Shown here: positions 16,446-24,227 of the stretch, in pieces | Layout of the letters: every line of letters starts with the position of its first letter | Numbering within the stretch: the stretch's first letter is position 1 | NCBI GenBank assembly: GCA_903928045.1 | Contig: CAIYPH010000433.1 | Coordinates: 1-24,392 of the forward strand | Reading direction: 5' to 3' | Source: an uncultured Rhodospirillales bacterium | GTDB taxonomy: Bacteria; Pseudomonadota; Alphaproteobacteria; Acetobacterales; Acetobacteraceae | Length of the DNA stretch: 24,392 nt | Notes under the pieces: generated by a model | The model's database searches: none | What the model was told of the DNA's origin: nothing | Seen by the model: only the letters and a program-made list of their open reading frames with translations | Made by a program: the position numbers and the translations under genes

Positions 16446-16600
16446 CAAAGCGCTTCTTCTTTGAAAAAAAGAACCAAAAAACTTTTATCCACTTGCTGTG
16501 TACCGCTCCCAGCGATCCCGCGAAGGTACGCCAGCGGCAACGAAGTTAGAAAAAGTTTTTTTGGTTCTTTTTGTTCACAAAAAGAACACGCTTCCCTTCC
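16446..16600. repeat. Twin-hairpin AT-rich intergenic repeat, copy D
   Basis: The left arm at 16447-16490 (AAGCG, hairpin 16452-16475, then AAAAAACTTTTATCC) has a partly mismatched stem. The right arm, AAAAAGTTTTTTTG then hairpin 16564-16587 (GTTCTTTTTGT/ACAAAAAGAAC) and ACGCTTCCC, is intact. The core 16491-16546 holds GTACC...GGTAC inverted words and ends CGGCAACGAAGTT. This core matches that of copy E in reverse orientation. The copy fills the gap between the DppC-like permease and DppD-like ATPase genes of operon 2. Its left end abuts the ATPase start codon. Confidence 0.88.
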
Positions 16601-16605
16601 CCGCA

Positions 16606-17517
16606 TCATCGCTGCTTCGGATCCAACACATCCCGCAATCCATCCCCCAGGAGATTAAACGCGAGCGACGCCACGAAAATCGCAACACCGGGGATGGTCG
16701 GCACCCACCACTGCTCCAGGATGAAGCGTCGCGCGGTCGCGATCATGGCACCCCATTCCGGCGAGGGTGGCTGGGCGCCCATGCCGAGGAAGCCGAGCGA
16801 GGCGGCGGTGAGGATGATGGAGCTCATGTCGAGCGTCACGCGCACCACCAGCGAGCCAAGGCACAGCGGCACGACATGGCGCAGGATGATCCGCGCTGGC
16901 GAGGCGCCGGTGAGCCGCACGGCCGCGATGAAGTCGGTATTGCGGATGGTCATCGTCTCGGCACGCGCCAGGCGCGCATAGGGCGGCCAGGCCGTCAGCA
17001 CGATGGCGAAAATCGCCGAGGTGATGCCGGGCTTGATGGCGGCGACAAACGCCAGCGCCAGGATCAGCCGGGGGAAAGCGAGAAACACATCCGTCACCCG
17101 CATCAGCGCGCGATCGGCGAACCCGCCGAAATAGCCGGCGATGCAGCCGATCGCGAGGCCCAGCGGCGCCACCAGCGCCACCACGGCCACCACCATCCCG
17201 AGCGTCACCCGACCGCCATAGAGAATACGCGACCACACGTCGCGGCCCAGCTCGTCGGTGCCCAGCCAATGCTCGGCGGAGGGCCGTGCCAGGCGGTTGG
17301 CGAGTTCTTGCGTGCTGGGATCATACGTGGCGAGCAGCGGGGCGGACAGCGAGAGCACCACCATCGCCAGCGCCACGACGAGGCCGATCATCGCCAGCCC
17401 GTTGGAGCGAAAGCTGCACCACAGCCGGTAGCGCTCGCCCCAGGCCGCCTGCGTCCGCGAGGCCGGCGTATCGGTCAGCAACCAGTCCCGCCAGGATTGT
17501 CCCGTGGTCGCGCTCAT
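16606..17517 (-). CDS. Dpp/Opp-type ABC permease (DppC-like), operon 2
   Basis: The product is 303 residues from the ATG at 17515-17517, which overlaps the upstream permease stop as ATGA. The open frame extends upstream to 17943, but that part is a shadow of the DppB-like gene. An N-terminal cytoplasmic tail of about 40 residues leads into the first helix. HWLGTDELGRDVWSRILYGGRVTLGM is the DppC hallmark, the coupling loop is NTDFIAAVRLTGASPARIILRHVVP, and SLGFLGMGAQPPSPEWGAM is near the C-terminus. It is the membrane half of importer 2. Repeat copy D follows its stop after 5 nt. Confidence 0.94.
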   Translation of the reverse strand: MSATTGQSWRDWLLTDTPASRTQAAWGERYRLWCSFRSNGLAMIGLVVALAMVVLSLSAPLLATYDPSTQELANRLARPSAEHWLGTDELGRDVWSRILYGGRVTLGMVVAVVALVAPLGLAIGCIAGYFGGFADRALMRVTDVFLAFPRLILALAFVAAIKPGITSAIFAIVLTAWPPYARLARAETMTIRNTDFIAAVRLTGASPARIILRHVVPLCLGSLVVRVTLDMSSIILTAASLGFLGMGAQPPSPEWGAMIATARRFILEQWWVPTIPGVAIFVASLAFNLLGDGLRDVLDPKQR

Positions 17518-18530
17518 TGCACGCGCGGGTCCAGCAGTTTGTAGAGCAGATCGGCCAGCAGGTTGAAGGCGAGGTAAGTCACGCCCACCACCAGCGTCGC
17601 CCCCAGCACCGCGTTCATATCGGCGTTGAGCAGCGAAATCGTCAGATATTGGCCGAGCCCCGGCCAGGAAAATACCGTCTCGGTCACCACCGCACCCTCC
17701 AGCAGCCCGGCATAGGAGAGCGCCAGAATGGTCACCAGCCGCACCGCGATATTGCCGAAGGCGTGTTTCCAAATCACCCGCGCGGTGGAAAGTCCCTTGG
17801 CCCGCGCGGTGATGATGTATTCCCCGGCCAGCGCGTCCAGCATGAAGGCCCGCGTCATGCGCGCGATGAAGGCCATGCCGAAATACGCCAGCACCCCGGC
17901 GGGCTGGATCAGATGCGCCACCGCATCCCAGAACACGTCCCACTCGCCGGCCAGCACTGCGTCCACGGTGAGGAAGTTGGTGATCACCGGCACCATCTCG
18001 TCAAACACCACATCCTGCCGCCCGGGGCCGGGCACCAGATGCAGCGTGGCGTAGAACACCAGCAGCGAAATCAGCGCCAGCACGAAGGTCGGCAGCGAGT
18101 GCCCGGCGAGGCAGATCACCCGCACCGTATGGTCGAACCGCGAGCCCTGCTTCACCGCGGCCAGCACGCCGACCGGGATGCCAATGGCGGAGGCGATGAT
18201 GATCGCCACCGTCGCCAGCTCCATCGTCGCCGGGAAGAACCGCTTGATGTCATCCCACACGGTGTGGCTGGTCATCACCGAGCGGCCGAGATCGCCCACC
18301 GCGAGTTTGCCGAGGTAGATCCAGAACTGCATGTAGAGCGGCAGGTCGAGCCCAAGCTCCAGCCGCGTGGCGGCCACCACGTCCGCCGGCGCGCGGTCCC
18401 CCACGATCGCCAGCACCGGGTCGATCGGCATCACCCGGCCGATCAGGAAGGTGACGAGCACCAACCCGAACAGCGTGATGGGAACGCTGGCGGCCGTAGC
18501 CGCCAGCCGTCGCGCGCCGCCAGCGGCCAT
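17514..18530 (-). CDS. Dpp/Opp-type ABC permease (DppB-like), operon 2
   Basis: The protein has 338 residues with the DppB-type start ASVPITLFGLVLVTFLIGRVMPIDPVLA, about six membrane helices, and the coupling loop GEYIITARAKGLSTARVIWKHAFGN. The segment from about residue 170 to 215 (FYATLHLVPGPGRQDVVFDEM... and VLAGEWDVFWDAVAHL) is a periplasmic insertion of the size often seen in this family. It starts 10 nt after the binding-protein stop and overlaps the next permease by 4 nt, so operon 2 is tightly packed up to repeat D. Confidence 0.94.
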   Translation of the reverse strand: MAAGGARRLAATAASVPITLFGLVLVTFLIGRVMPIDPVLAIVGDRAPADVVAATRLELGLDLPLYMQFWIYLGKLAVGDLGRSVMTSHTVWDDIKRFFPATMELATVAIIIASAIGIPVGVLAAVKQGSRFDHTVRVICLAGHSLPTFVLALISLLVFYATLHLVPGPGRQDVVFDEMVPVITNFLTVDAVLAGEWDVFWDAVAHLIQPAGVLAYFGMAFIARMTRAFMLDALAGEYIITARAKGLSTARVIWKHAFGNIAVRLVTILALSYAGLLEGAVVTETVFSWPGLGQYLTISLLNADMNAVLGATLVVGVTYLAFNLLADLLYKLLDPRVQ

Positions 18531-18540
18531 GCGCTGCCGC

Positions 18541-20133
18541 TCAGGTCTTGGCGGCGGTATCGAAGCGGGTGCGCGAATACATCGGCGCCACCGCGAAATG
18601 CGCGAGGTTCTTGCGCATTACCGCGATTTCGACGCTCTGGAACATCAGCGCGAAGGGGCCGCGCTGGTGATGGTCGCGCTGCATCTGCGCATACATCTCG
18701 GCGCGCTTCTTGGTGTCGGTCTCCTTCACCGCGGCCAGCGCCCGCTGCGTCAGGTCCGCATCCTGCCAGGAGTTGCGCCAGGCCAGCGTCTTGCTGCGCG
18801 CGCCGTCGGAGTTGTCGACGTTCACGCAGAAGGTCTCGGCGTTGGAGTGCGGGTCGAAATAATCGATGCCCCAGGCCTGGATCAGCAGCTGATGCTGGCG
18901 GGCGCGATACTTGGTGATCACCTGGCGGCCTTCGCCGGCCACCAGCGTCGCCTTGATGCCGATTTCCGCGAGATTGGCCTGAATGGTCTGCGCGATGTCG
19001 GGCACCGGCTGCACGTTGGAGTGGTCGAGCGTGATCTCGAAGCCGCCGGCGAGCCCAGCCTCGGCCATCAGCGCCTTGGCCTTGGCGATGTCCTTCTTGA
19101 ACGGCCGGTCATTGATCGAGCCGAGCACGCCCTGCGGGATGAAGGATTCCTGCACCACATGGGTGGTGGAGACGATGTTGGCGTGGATGCCCTCGTAGTC
19201 GATCGCCCACTTGATGGCCTGACGCACCTGCGGCTTGGAGAGCATCGGGTGGTTCTGGTTCATGCAGGTGTACATGACGTAGCTGCGCGGCGCCGTGCTG
19301 GTCTGCAGCGTCTTGTCCGTCATGGCGGATTTCAGCTGATCCGGCAGCAGGTTGCGCGCGATGTCGATATCGCCCTGCTTCAACTGCAGCATCTGCGCCG
19401 AGGGGTCAGGGATGTGCTTCATAATCGCGCGGCGGATCTTCGGCTTCAGCGGCGAGTTCGGGTTGGCGTCGAGGATCACGCTCTCGGAGGCCTTCCAGGA
19501 GCGCACCACGAAGGGGCCGGAGCCGGCGCTGTTGGACTTCATCCACTCATTGCCCATGTCGCCATTGACGTCATGCGACATCACCACCGCCTTCTCCACC
19601 ACGGAGCCGACATTGGCGGAGAGGCAGTAGAGCACGAAGGACGGCGCGATGGTCTCACCAATCGTGTAGGTCAGCGTCAGCGGGCCGGTCGCTTTGATCC
19701 GCTCGTCGACATTGTCCTTGGTGAAGCCGAACTGGTTGATGATGAAGGCCGGGGTCTTGTTCAGCTTCACCGCGCGCTGCAACGAAAACGCGGCGTCTTC
19801 GGCGGTGATCGGCTTGCCGGAGGCGAACTTCATGCCGCTCTTCAGCGTGAACGTGAAGGTCAGCCCATCCGGCGAGATCGTCCACTTCTCGGCAATCTCA
19901 CCGACCAGTTCGCTCGGGTTCTTCGGGTTGGGGATCACCAGCCGCTCGTAGCAATTGCCATCCACCTCGCCGCCGGAGAATTCGAAGGCCTGGGCGGGAT
20001 CAAGGCTGATGATGTCGTCGATCGCCATGCCCAGAACCAACGTGTCCTTTGGCGTATCGGCCATCCCAGGCCCCGCGAGCGAGAGGAAGGGCGTCGCGGA
20101 GGCGGTAAACATCAAAGCGCGGCGGCTGATCAT
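18541..20133 (-). CDS. Dpp/Opp-type ABC importer substrate-binding protein, operon 2
   Basis: The precursor has 530 residues; its ATG at 20131-20133 has GGGAG about 7 nt upstream. The N-terminus MISRRALMFTASATPFLSLAGPGMA carries an RR pair followed by a hydrophobic stretch, so either Sec or Tat export is possible. The mature protein begins near ADTPKDTLVLGMAID. Family-5 solute-binding features are clear: DIISLDPAQAFEF, LVGEIAEKWTISPDGLTFTFTLKSGMKFASG and ITAEDAAFSLQRAV. It is the first gene of operon 2 and feeds the two permeases. The ligand is unknown. The downstream CocE-type hydrolase and AhpD-like gene hint at an ester- or amide-containing compound. Confidence 0.93.
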   Translation of the reverse strand: MISRRALMFTASATPFLSLAGPGMADTPKDTLVLGMAIDDIISLDPAQAFEFSGGEVDGNCYERLVIPNPKNPSELVGEIAEKWTISPDGLTFTFTLKSGMKFASGKPITAEDAAFSLQRAVKLNKTPAFIINQFGFTKDNVDERIKATGPLTLTYTIGETIAPSFVLYCLSANVGSVVEKAVVMSHDVNGDMGNEWMKSNSAGSGPFVVRSWKASESVILDANPNSPLKPKIRRAIMKHIPDPSAQMLQLKQGDIDIARNLLPDQLKSAMTDKTLQTSTAPRSYVMYTCMNQNHPMLSKPQVRQAIKWAIDYEGIHANIVSTTHVVQESFIPQGVLGSINDRPFKKDIAKAKALMAEAGLAGGFEITLDHSNVQPVPDIAQTIQANLAEIGIKATLVAGEGRQVITKYRARQHQLLIQAWGIDYFDPHSNAETFCVNVDNSDGARSKTLAWRNSWQDADLTQRALAAVKETDTKKRAEMYAQMQRDHHQRGPFALMFQSVEIAVMRKNLAHFAVAPMYSRTRFDTAAKT

Positions 20134-20158
20134 GGTTAGTCTCCCATCGGTTGACCCA

Positions 20159-20187
20159 AGCCTAGCAACCCCGCGCCGCCGCGGCAA
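20159..20187 (-). promoter_or_regulatory. Putative promoter of importer operon 2
   Basis: Read on the minus strand, TTGCCG (20187-20182) and TAGGCT (20164-20159) are spaced by 17 bp, a fair sigma-70-like pair in a 73-bp gap between the udh-like gene and operon 2. The leader would be about 20 nt. Both hexamers deviate from consensus, and read-through from the upstream co-directional udh-like gene is also possible. Confidence 0.35.
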
Positions 20188-20206
20188 AGCCCATCTGCGT
20201 CCGGCC

Positions 20207-21019
20207 TCAAATGCCCGGCGGCTTCTCCGGCTGGGTGGCGAAGCTGCCGCCGTGTGCACGGTATTCCCAGGGACCGTCGATATCCACGCCCATGCCGCGG
20301 AGCATGGGGATGTGATCCTCGGCGTTGTCGAGCGGCACGTAGCCGAGGGTTGCCCAGTTGGGGTCCTGCGTTTTGATGCGAGTATTGCCGGAATAGCCGT
20401 TGACCACGAGCGCGCCTGGGTCGGGGTGGCGTAGCGAGAGGTCGACGAGTTGCACGATATCGCGCGGGCTCAGCCAGGTCGCGAGCGAGCGCTGATCGAT
20501 CGGCAAAGGGCGGTAGGTGCCGATCCGCAGCGAGACCGAAGCGATGCCGTGGCGGTCCCGGTAGTATTGCAGCATCGCCTCGCCCAGCACCTTGAACACC
20601 CCGTACATGCTGTCCGGCCGGACGGGCATGGCAGGCGAGACCGGCACCTCGATCGGGTAGCACCCGAAGGCGTGGTTGGAGGAGGCGTAGACGATGCGCT
20701 TCACCCCCGCGAGGCGGGCGGTCTCCAGCACGTCATACAATCCGCGGTTGTTCACCCGGAACAGCGTCTCCAGGTCATGCTCGGCGGGCGCGCCGGTCAT
20801 GTGCACCAGGGCGTCGACGCCCTGCATCAACTTCTCCAGCGCCCCGCGATCCGAGACATCGGCCTGGATGAATTCCTCGTTGTTGGCGAGATCACCGACG
20901 GGGTTGATGTCGGTCAGGCGAAGATGGCGATAACGGTCCCGCAACCCCTCGCGCAGAGCAGAGCCGATCGCCCCCGCGGCGCCGGTGATGAGGACGCGGG
21001 ATGTGGCGGGGTCGATCAT
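20207..21019 (-). CDS. udh: Uronate dehydrogenase-like NAD-dependent SDR
   Basis: The product is 270 residues from the ATG at 21017-21019; an upstream open extension is dismissed as non-coding. The Rossmann motif GAAGAIG (about 13-19) is followed by TDINPVGD, VDALVHMTGAP, YASSNHAFGCYP (Ser113/114) and the catalytic Y-x-x-x-K, MYGVFK (Tyr139, Lys143). SSNHxxGxYP and RPDSxYGxxK closely recall uronate dehydrogenases, which oxidise galacturonate or glucuronate to aldarolactones with NAD+. The protein should be cytosolic. It is divergent from a carbohydrate ABC importer, which fits hexuronate use. A different sugar-nucleotide or sugar dehydrogenase of the same extended SDR group remains possible. 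Confidence 0.8.
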   Translation of the reverse strand: MIDPATSRVLITGAAGAIGSALREGLRDRYRHLRLTDINPVGDLANNEEFIQADVSDRGALEKLMQGVDALVHMTGAPAEHDLETLFRVNNRGLYDVLETARLAGVKRIVYASSNHAFGCYPIEVPVSPAMPVRPDSMYGVFKVLGEAMLQYYRDRHGIASVSLRIGTYRPLPIDQRSLATWLSPRDIVQLVDLSLRHPDPGALVVNGYSGNTRIKTQDPNWATLGYVPLDNAEDHIPMLRGMGVDIDGPWEYRAHGGSFATQPEKPPGI

Positions 21020-21085
21020 TGCGGGCTCCGGCTTCTGGGGTAGCGACAGTGTCCGCGGCGCAGGCGGCGCGTCAAGCAGCGGCGG

Positions 21086-21115
21086 TTGCACCGGATGGAA
21101 ACCCCAGCCTAAGCT
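21086..21115 (+). promoter_or_regulatory. Putative promoter of carbohydrate importer operon
   Basis: TTGCAC at 21086-21091 and TAAGCT at 21110-21115 are 18 bp apart in the 125-bp divergent gap with the udh-like gene. A strong AAGGAGG Shine-Dalgarno at 21130-21136 lies 8 nt before the ATG at 21145. The -10 match is moderate. No obvious operator palindrome was seen. Confidence 0.35.
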
Positions 21116-21144
21116 CCGTTCATCCATGCAAGGAGGGGGTTGTC

Positions 21145-22452
21145 ATGACACAAACGCAGATCGGCCGGCGTTCGGCGATGGGGCTTGCGGCGGGCGCGGG
21201 TCTCGCGATGGCGGCGGGGCGCAAGGCGAAGGCCGCCGACGCCACGCTCGCCATCTGGACAGGCTACCCGGAGTTGGTCCCCTGGTATCAGGCGATCGGC
21301 GCAGAATACACCAAGGCCAAGGGCACCAAGATCACCATCCTCAGCACCAGCCTGCGCGAGCACGAGCAGAAACTCGCCGCGGCGGTGCCCACCGGCACCG
21401 GGCCGGATGTATTTGACGTCGGGCAGATCCTCGCCATCAAGTTCATTGAAGCCGGCATGATCAAGCCGAACCCGGCCGCGGTGGAGGGGCTGCTGAAAGG
21501 CGGCGCCTATCGCAAGACCAGCATCGAGCAGTTCACCGTCGAGGGGAAAACCTACGGCCTGCCGCAGCTGTTCAGCACCCCGGCGATGTTCTGGAACAAG
21601 GCGCACTTCAAGGAAGCCGGGCTCGACGGCCCGCCCAAGACCTTCCAGGATAAGATGGCCTACGCCAAGAAACTGGTGAAGTTCGATGCCACGGGGAAGA
21701 TGACCCGCTCCGGCATGAGCCTCCGGCTCTCCGGCCAGGGCAGCGGCATCGCCGAGAAATTCCGCTTCATCCTCGAGCCCGCGGGCGGCACGCTGATCGT
21801 GCCCAACGGAAAGGGCAAATACCACCAGGGCTACGACAACGATGCCGGCCGCAACGCCCTGAAATACTACGTCGACGCCGTCCAGGTGGAGAAGGTGGAC
21901 GACCCCAAGGTGCAGCATGACGCCGCCGCCTTCGTCGCCGGCAACACCTCCATGCTGATCCGCGAAGCCTGGGTGATCGGCGAGATCAAGGAGAAGGCCC
22001 CCAATCTCGACTACGGCGTGGCCGCCATCCCCGCCTGGGGCAGCGGCCCGCACAAGACCCTGCTGCAGCACAACGGCCTGTGGGTGAACGCCAAGTCGAA
22101 GAACATCGATGCCGCCTACGACTTCATGCTGTTCCTCTCCTCCAAGGAGGCCAGTGTGAAACTCACCCAGCTCTCCGGTTGGGTCGCCGCGCGGGCGGAT
22201 GTCGACTGGTCGCCGCTGCTGAAGGACATTCCGCAGTACAAGGAATTCGTCACCCCCACCGAGGGCGTGCAGTTCTACCCCGAGCCGGTGATGGCGGCGT
22301 GGGACGAAATCGAGAGCCGTCTCGCCGATCGCCTCCCCGGCGCCTACACCGACGCCTCCCTGCAGGACCCTGCCAAGCTCGCCGCCTTCATCAAGACAGC
22401 GGCCGCGCAAACCGACCAGATCCTGAAGCAGAACGACCTCTACGGCACCTGA
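21145..22452 (+). CDS. Carbohydrate ABC importer substrate-binding protein, Tat-like signal
   Basis: The precursor has 435 residues; the start is fixed by AAGGAGG at 21130-21136. The N-terminus MTQTQIGRRSAMGLAAGAGLAMAA has a twin-arginine pattern (RRSAMGL) and cleavage near KAKA|ADATL. The mature protein has family-1 solute-binding features: LAIWTGYPELVPWYQAI, GPDVFDVGQILAIKFIEAGMI, GKTYGLPQLFSTPAMFWNKAHFKEAGLDGPPKTF and AAFVAGNTSMLIREAW. Such proteins bind sugars, oligosaccharides or glycerol-3-phosphate in the periplasm. With the divergent udh-like gene, a hexuronate or uronide ligand is a reasonable inference, not proven. The two permeases follow closely. Confidence 0.92.
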   Translation: MTQTQIGRRSAMGLAAGAGLAMAAGRKAKAADATLAIWTGYPELVPWYQAIGAEYTKAKGTKITILSTSLREHEQKLAAAVPTGTGPDVFDVGQILAIKFIEAGMIKPNPAAVEGLLKGGAYRKTSIEQFTVEGKTYGLPQLFSTPAMFWNKAHFKEAGLDGPPKTFQDKMAYAKKLVKFDATGKMTRSGMSLRLSGQGSGIAEKFRFILEPAGGTLIVPNGKGKYHQGYDNDAGRNALKYYVDAVQVEKVDDPKVQHDAAAFVAGNTSMLIREAWVIGEIKEKAPNLDYGVAAIPAWGSGPHKTLLQHNGLWVNAKSKNIDAAYDFMLFLSSKEASVKLTQLSGWVAARADVDWSPLLKDIPQYKEFVTPTEGVQFYPEPVMAAWDEIESRLADRLPGAYTDASLQDPAKLAAFIKTAAAQTDQILKQNDLYGT

Positions 22453-22456
22453 CACC

Positions 22457-23377
22457 GTGGCGGGCGACACCGGCAGCCTGCGGCGGTTCTTCCGCCGCAG
22501 GCGTATCATGTTGTTTTGCTATGTGGCGCTGCTGCCGGTGGTCGCGCTGTTTTTCTATGTCCGCATCATCCCGATCGGCTTCAGCTTCCTGCTGAGCTTC
22601 TACAAGTGGAACCTGCTGAGCCCGCGCCGCCCCTTCGTTGGCTGGGACAACTACCTCGGCCTGCTGGAGGACGAGAACTTCCTCCTCGCGCTGAAAAACA
22701 CCTCGATCTACTCCTTCTCCACAGTGGCACTCAGCACCTGCATCGCGCTGCCATTGGCCGTCTTCCTCAGCCGCAAATCCCGCCTCTCCGCCTTCTACCA
22801 GACCGTCTACTTCCTCCCCGTCATCACCCCGCTGGTGCCGGTGTCGATCGCCTGGAAATGGATCTACGACTACAACTACGGCATCCTGAACTACGGCCTC
22901 TCCCTCGTCGGCCTGCCCTCGGTGGCCTGGCTCACCGAACCCTCCATCGCGCTATGGGCACTGGTGATCATGGGGGTGTGGAAGGTGCTGGGCTACAACA
23001 TGTTGCTGTTCCTGGTCGGCATCCGCAACATCCCCGCCGAGTATCTCGAAGCCGCCAGCATCGATGGCGCGTCGGACTGGCAGCGCTTCTGGCGCATCAC
23101 CCTGCCGTTGCTCCGGCCGATCCTGCTCTACGTGATCGTCACCTCCACCATCAACGCCTTCAACGTCTTCACCCAGGTCTATGTGATGACGCTCGGCTCG
23201 CAATCCGCCCCCGGCCAGGCCGTGCGCATGCTGGTGTTCGACATCTACACCAACGGCTTCCAGTTCTTCCGCATGGGCTACGCCTCGGCCGAGGCCGTCA
23301 TCCTCACCCTCATCGTGCTCGGCCTCACCGTCATCCAGTTCACCCTCGCCCGCGAAAAGGAGGCGAAGCCGCGCTGA
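22457..23377 (+). CDS. Carbohydrate ABC permease (MalF/UgpA-type)
   Basis: The product is 306 residues from a GTG at 22457, 4 nt after the binding-protein stop; an internal ATG at 22508 is possible but less likely. It has about six membrane segments. The first helix, CYVALLPVVALFFYVRIIPIGFSFLLSFYKWNLL, and FVGWDNYLGLLEDENFLLALKNT are typical of MalF/UgpA permeases. The coupling EAA loop is IPAEYLEAASIDGASDWQRFWRITLPLLRPIL. It forms the channel with the next gene product. Confidence 0.93.
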   Translation: MAGDTGSLRRFFRRRRIMLFCYVALLPVVALFFYVRIIPIGFSFLLSFYKWNLLSPRRPFVGWDNYLGLLEDENFLLALKNTSIYSFSTVALSTCIALPLAVFLSRKSRLSAFYQTVYFLPVITPLVPVSIAWKWIYDYNYGILNYGLSLVGLPSVAWLTEPSIALWALVIMGVWKVLGYNMLLFLVGIRNIPAEYLEAASIDGASDWQRFWRITLPLLRPILLYVIVTSTINAFNVFTQVYVMTLGSQSAPGQAVRMLVFDIYTNGFQFFRMGYASAEAVILTLIVLGLTVIQFTLAREKEAKPR

Positions 23378-24216
23378 TGGCCAAGCAACGCCCGCTCGCC
23401 AGGATCGGCATCCTCGCCTGCCACGCCCTTCTCATGCTCGGCGCCACCGTGATGGTGATGCCGATGCTGTGGATGTTCGTCACCGCCTTCAAATCCGCCG
23501 CCGAAATCGCGATCTGGCCGCCGGTTTTCTGGCCGCGAACCTGGACCACCGCCAATTTCTCCGGCGCCTTCGAAACCGCGCCCTTCCACCGCTTCTTCCT
23601 CAACTCCGCCGTCATCGCCCTCGTCAGCACCGCCTCGGTGATGCTGACCTCCCTGATCGCCGGCACCGTTTTCGCGAAATACCAGTTCCCCGGCCGCGGC
23701 CTGCTGTTCGGCCTGGTGCTTGCCACCGCCATCGTGCCGTTCGAAGCCTATATGATCCCCCTCTACATCCAGCTCGTCGGCATCGAGTGGATCAACACCT
23801 ACCAGGGCATCATCCTGCCCTACCTCTTCATGGCCTTCGGCATCTTCCTGATGCGCCAGCACGTCAGCTCCGCCATCCCCATCGAACTGATGGAAGCCGG
23901 CCGCGTCGACGGCGCCGGCGAATGGTGGATTCTCGGCCGCGTCATCGCCCCCCTCTCCGGCAACGCGCTCGCCGCCGTCGGCATTTTCGCCTTCATCCAG
24001 GGCTGGGGCATCTTCATCTGGCCGCTGCTCATCGCCAACGACCAACTCCTCTTCAACATGGAACTCGGCCTCACCGCCTTCCAGTTCGCCTTCTCCGCCG
24101 ATATCGGCAAACTGATGGCAGGCTCCGTCGTCAGCGTCGTCCCCATGCTCATCGTCTTCCTGCTGCTGCGGCGGCGGATCATCGAGAATATGGCGCTGAC
24201 AGGGATCAAGGGCTGA
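23377..24216 (+). CDS. Carbohydrate ABC permease (MalG/UgpE-type)
   Basis: The protein has 279 residues; its ATG at 23377 overlaps the preceding TGA (TGATG), and an AAAGGAGG lies about 13 nt upstream inside the previous gene. It has six membrane helices. The MalG-like features are MLWMFVTAFKSAAEIAIWPPVFWP, FAKYQFPGRGLLFGLVLATAIVPFEAYMIPLYI and the EAA loop IPIELMEAGRVDGAGEWWILGRVIAPLSG. It is the second half of the importer channel. No ATPase gene follows before the window ends; repeat copy E does. In operons of this type an MsmX/UgpC-like ATPase often comes next. Confidence 0.93.
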   Translation: MAKQRPLARIGILACHALLMLGATVMVMPMLWMFVTAFKSAAEIAIWPPVFWPRTWTTANFSGAFETAPFHRFFLNSAVIALVSTASVMLTSLIAGTVFAKYQFPGRGLLFGLVLATAIVPFEAYMIPLYIQLVGIEWINTYQGIILPYLFMAFGIFLMRQHVSSAIPIELMEAGRVDGAGEWWILGRVIAPLSGNALAAVGIFAFIQGWGIFIWPLLIANDQLLFNMELGLTAFQFAFSADIGKLMAGSVVSVVPMLIVFLLLRRRIIENMALTGIKG

Positions 24217-24227
24217 GGAAACTGCGG

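Noticed and set aside
16606..17943. 445-residue version of the DppC-like permease
   Set aside because: Residues upstream of the ATG at 17517 are out-of-frame translation of the DppB-like gene. The ATGA overlap with that gene and the family length place the start at 17517.
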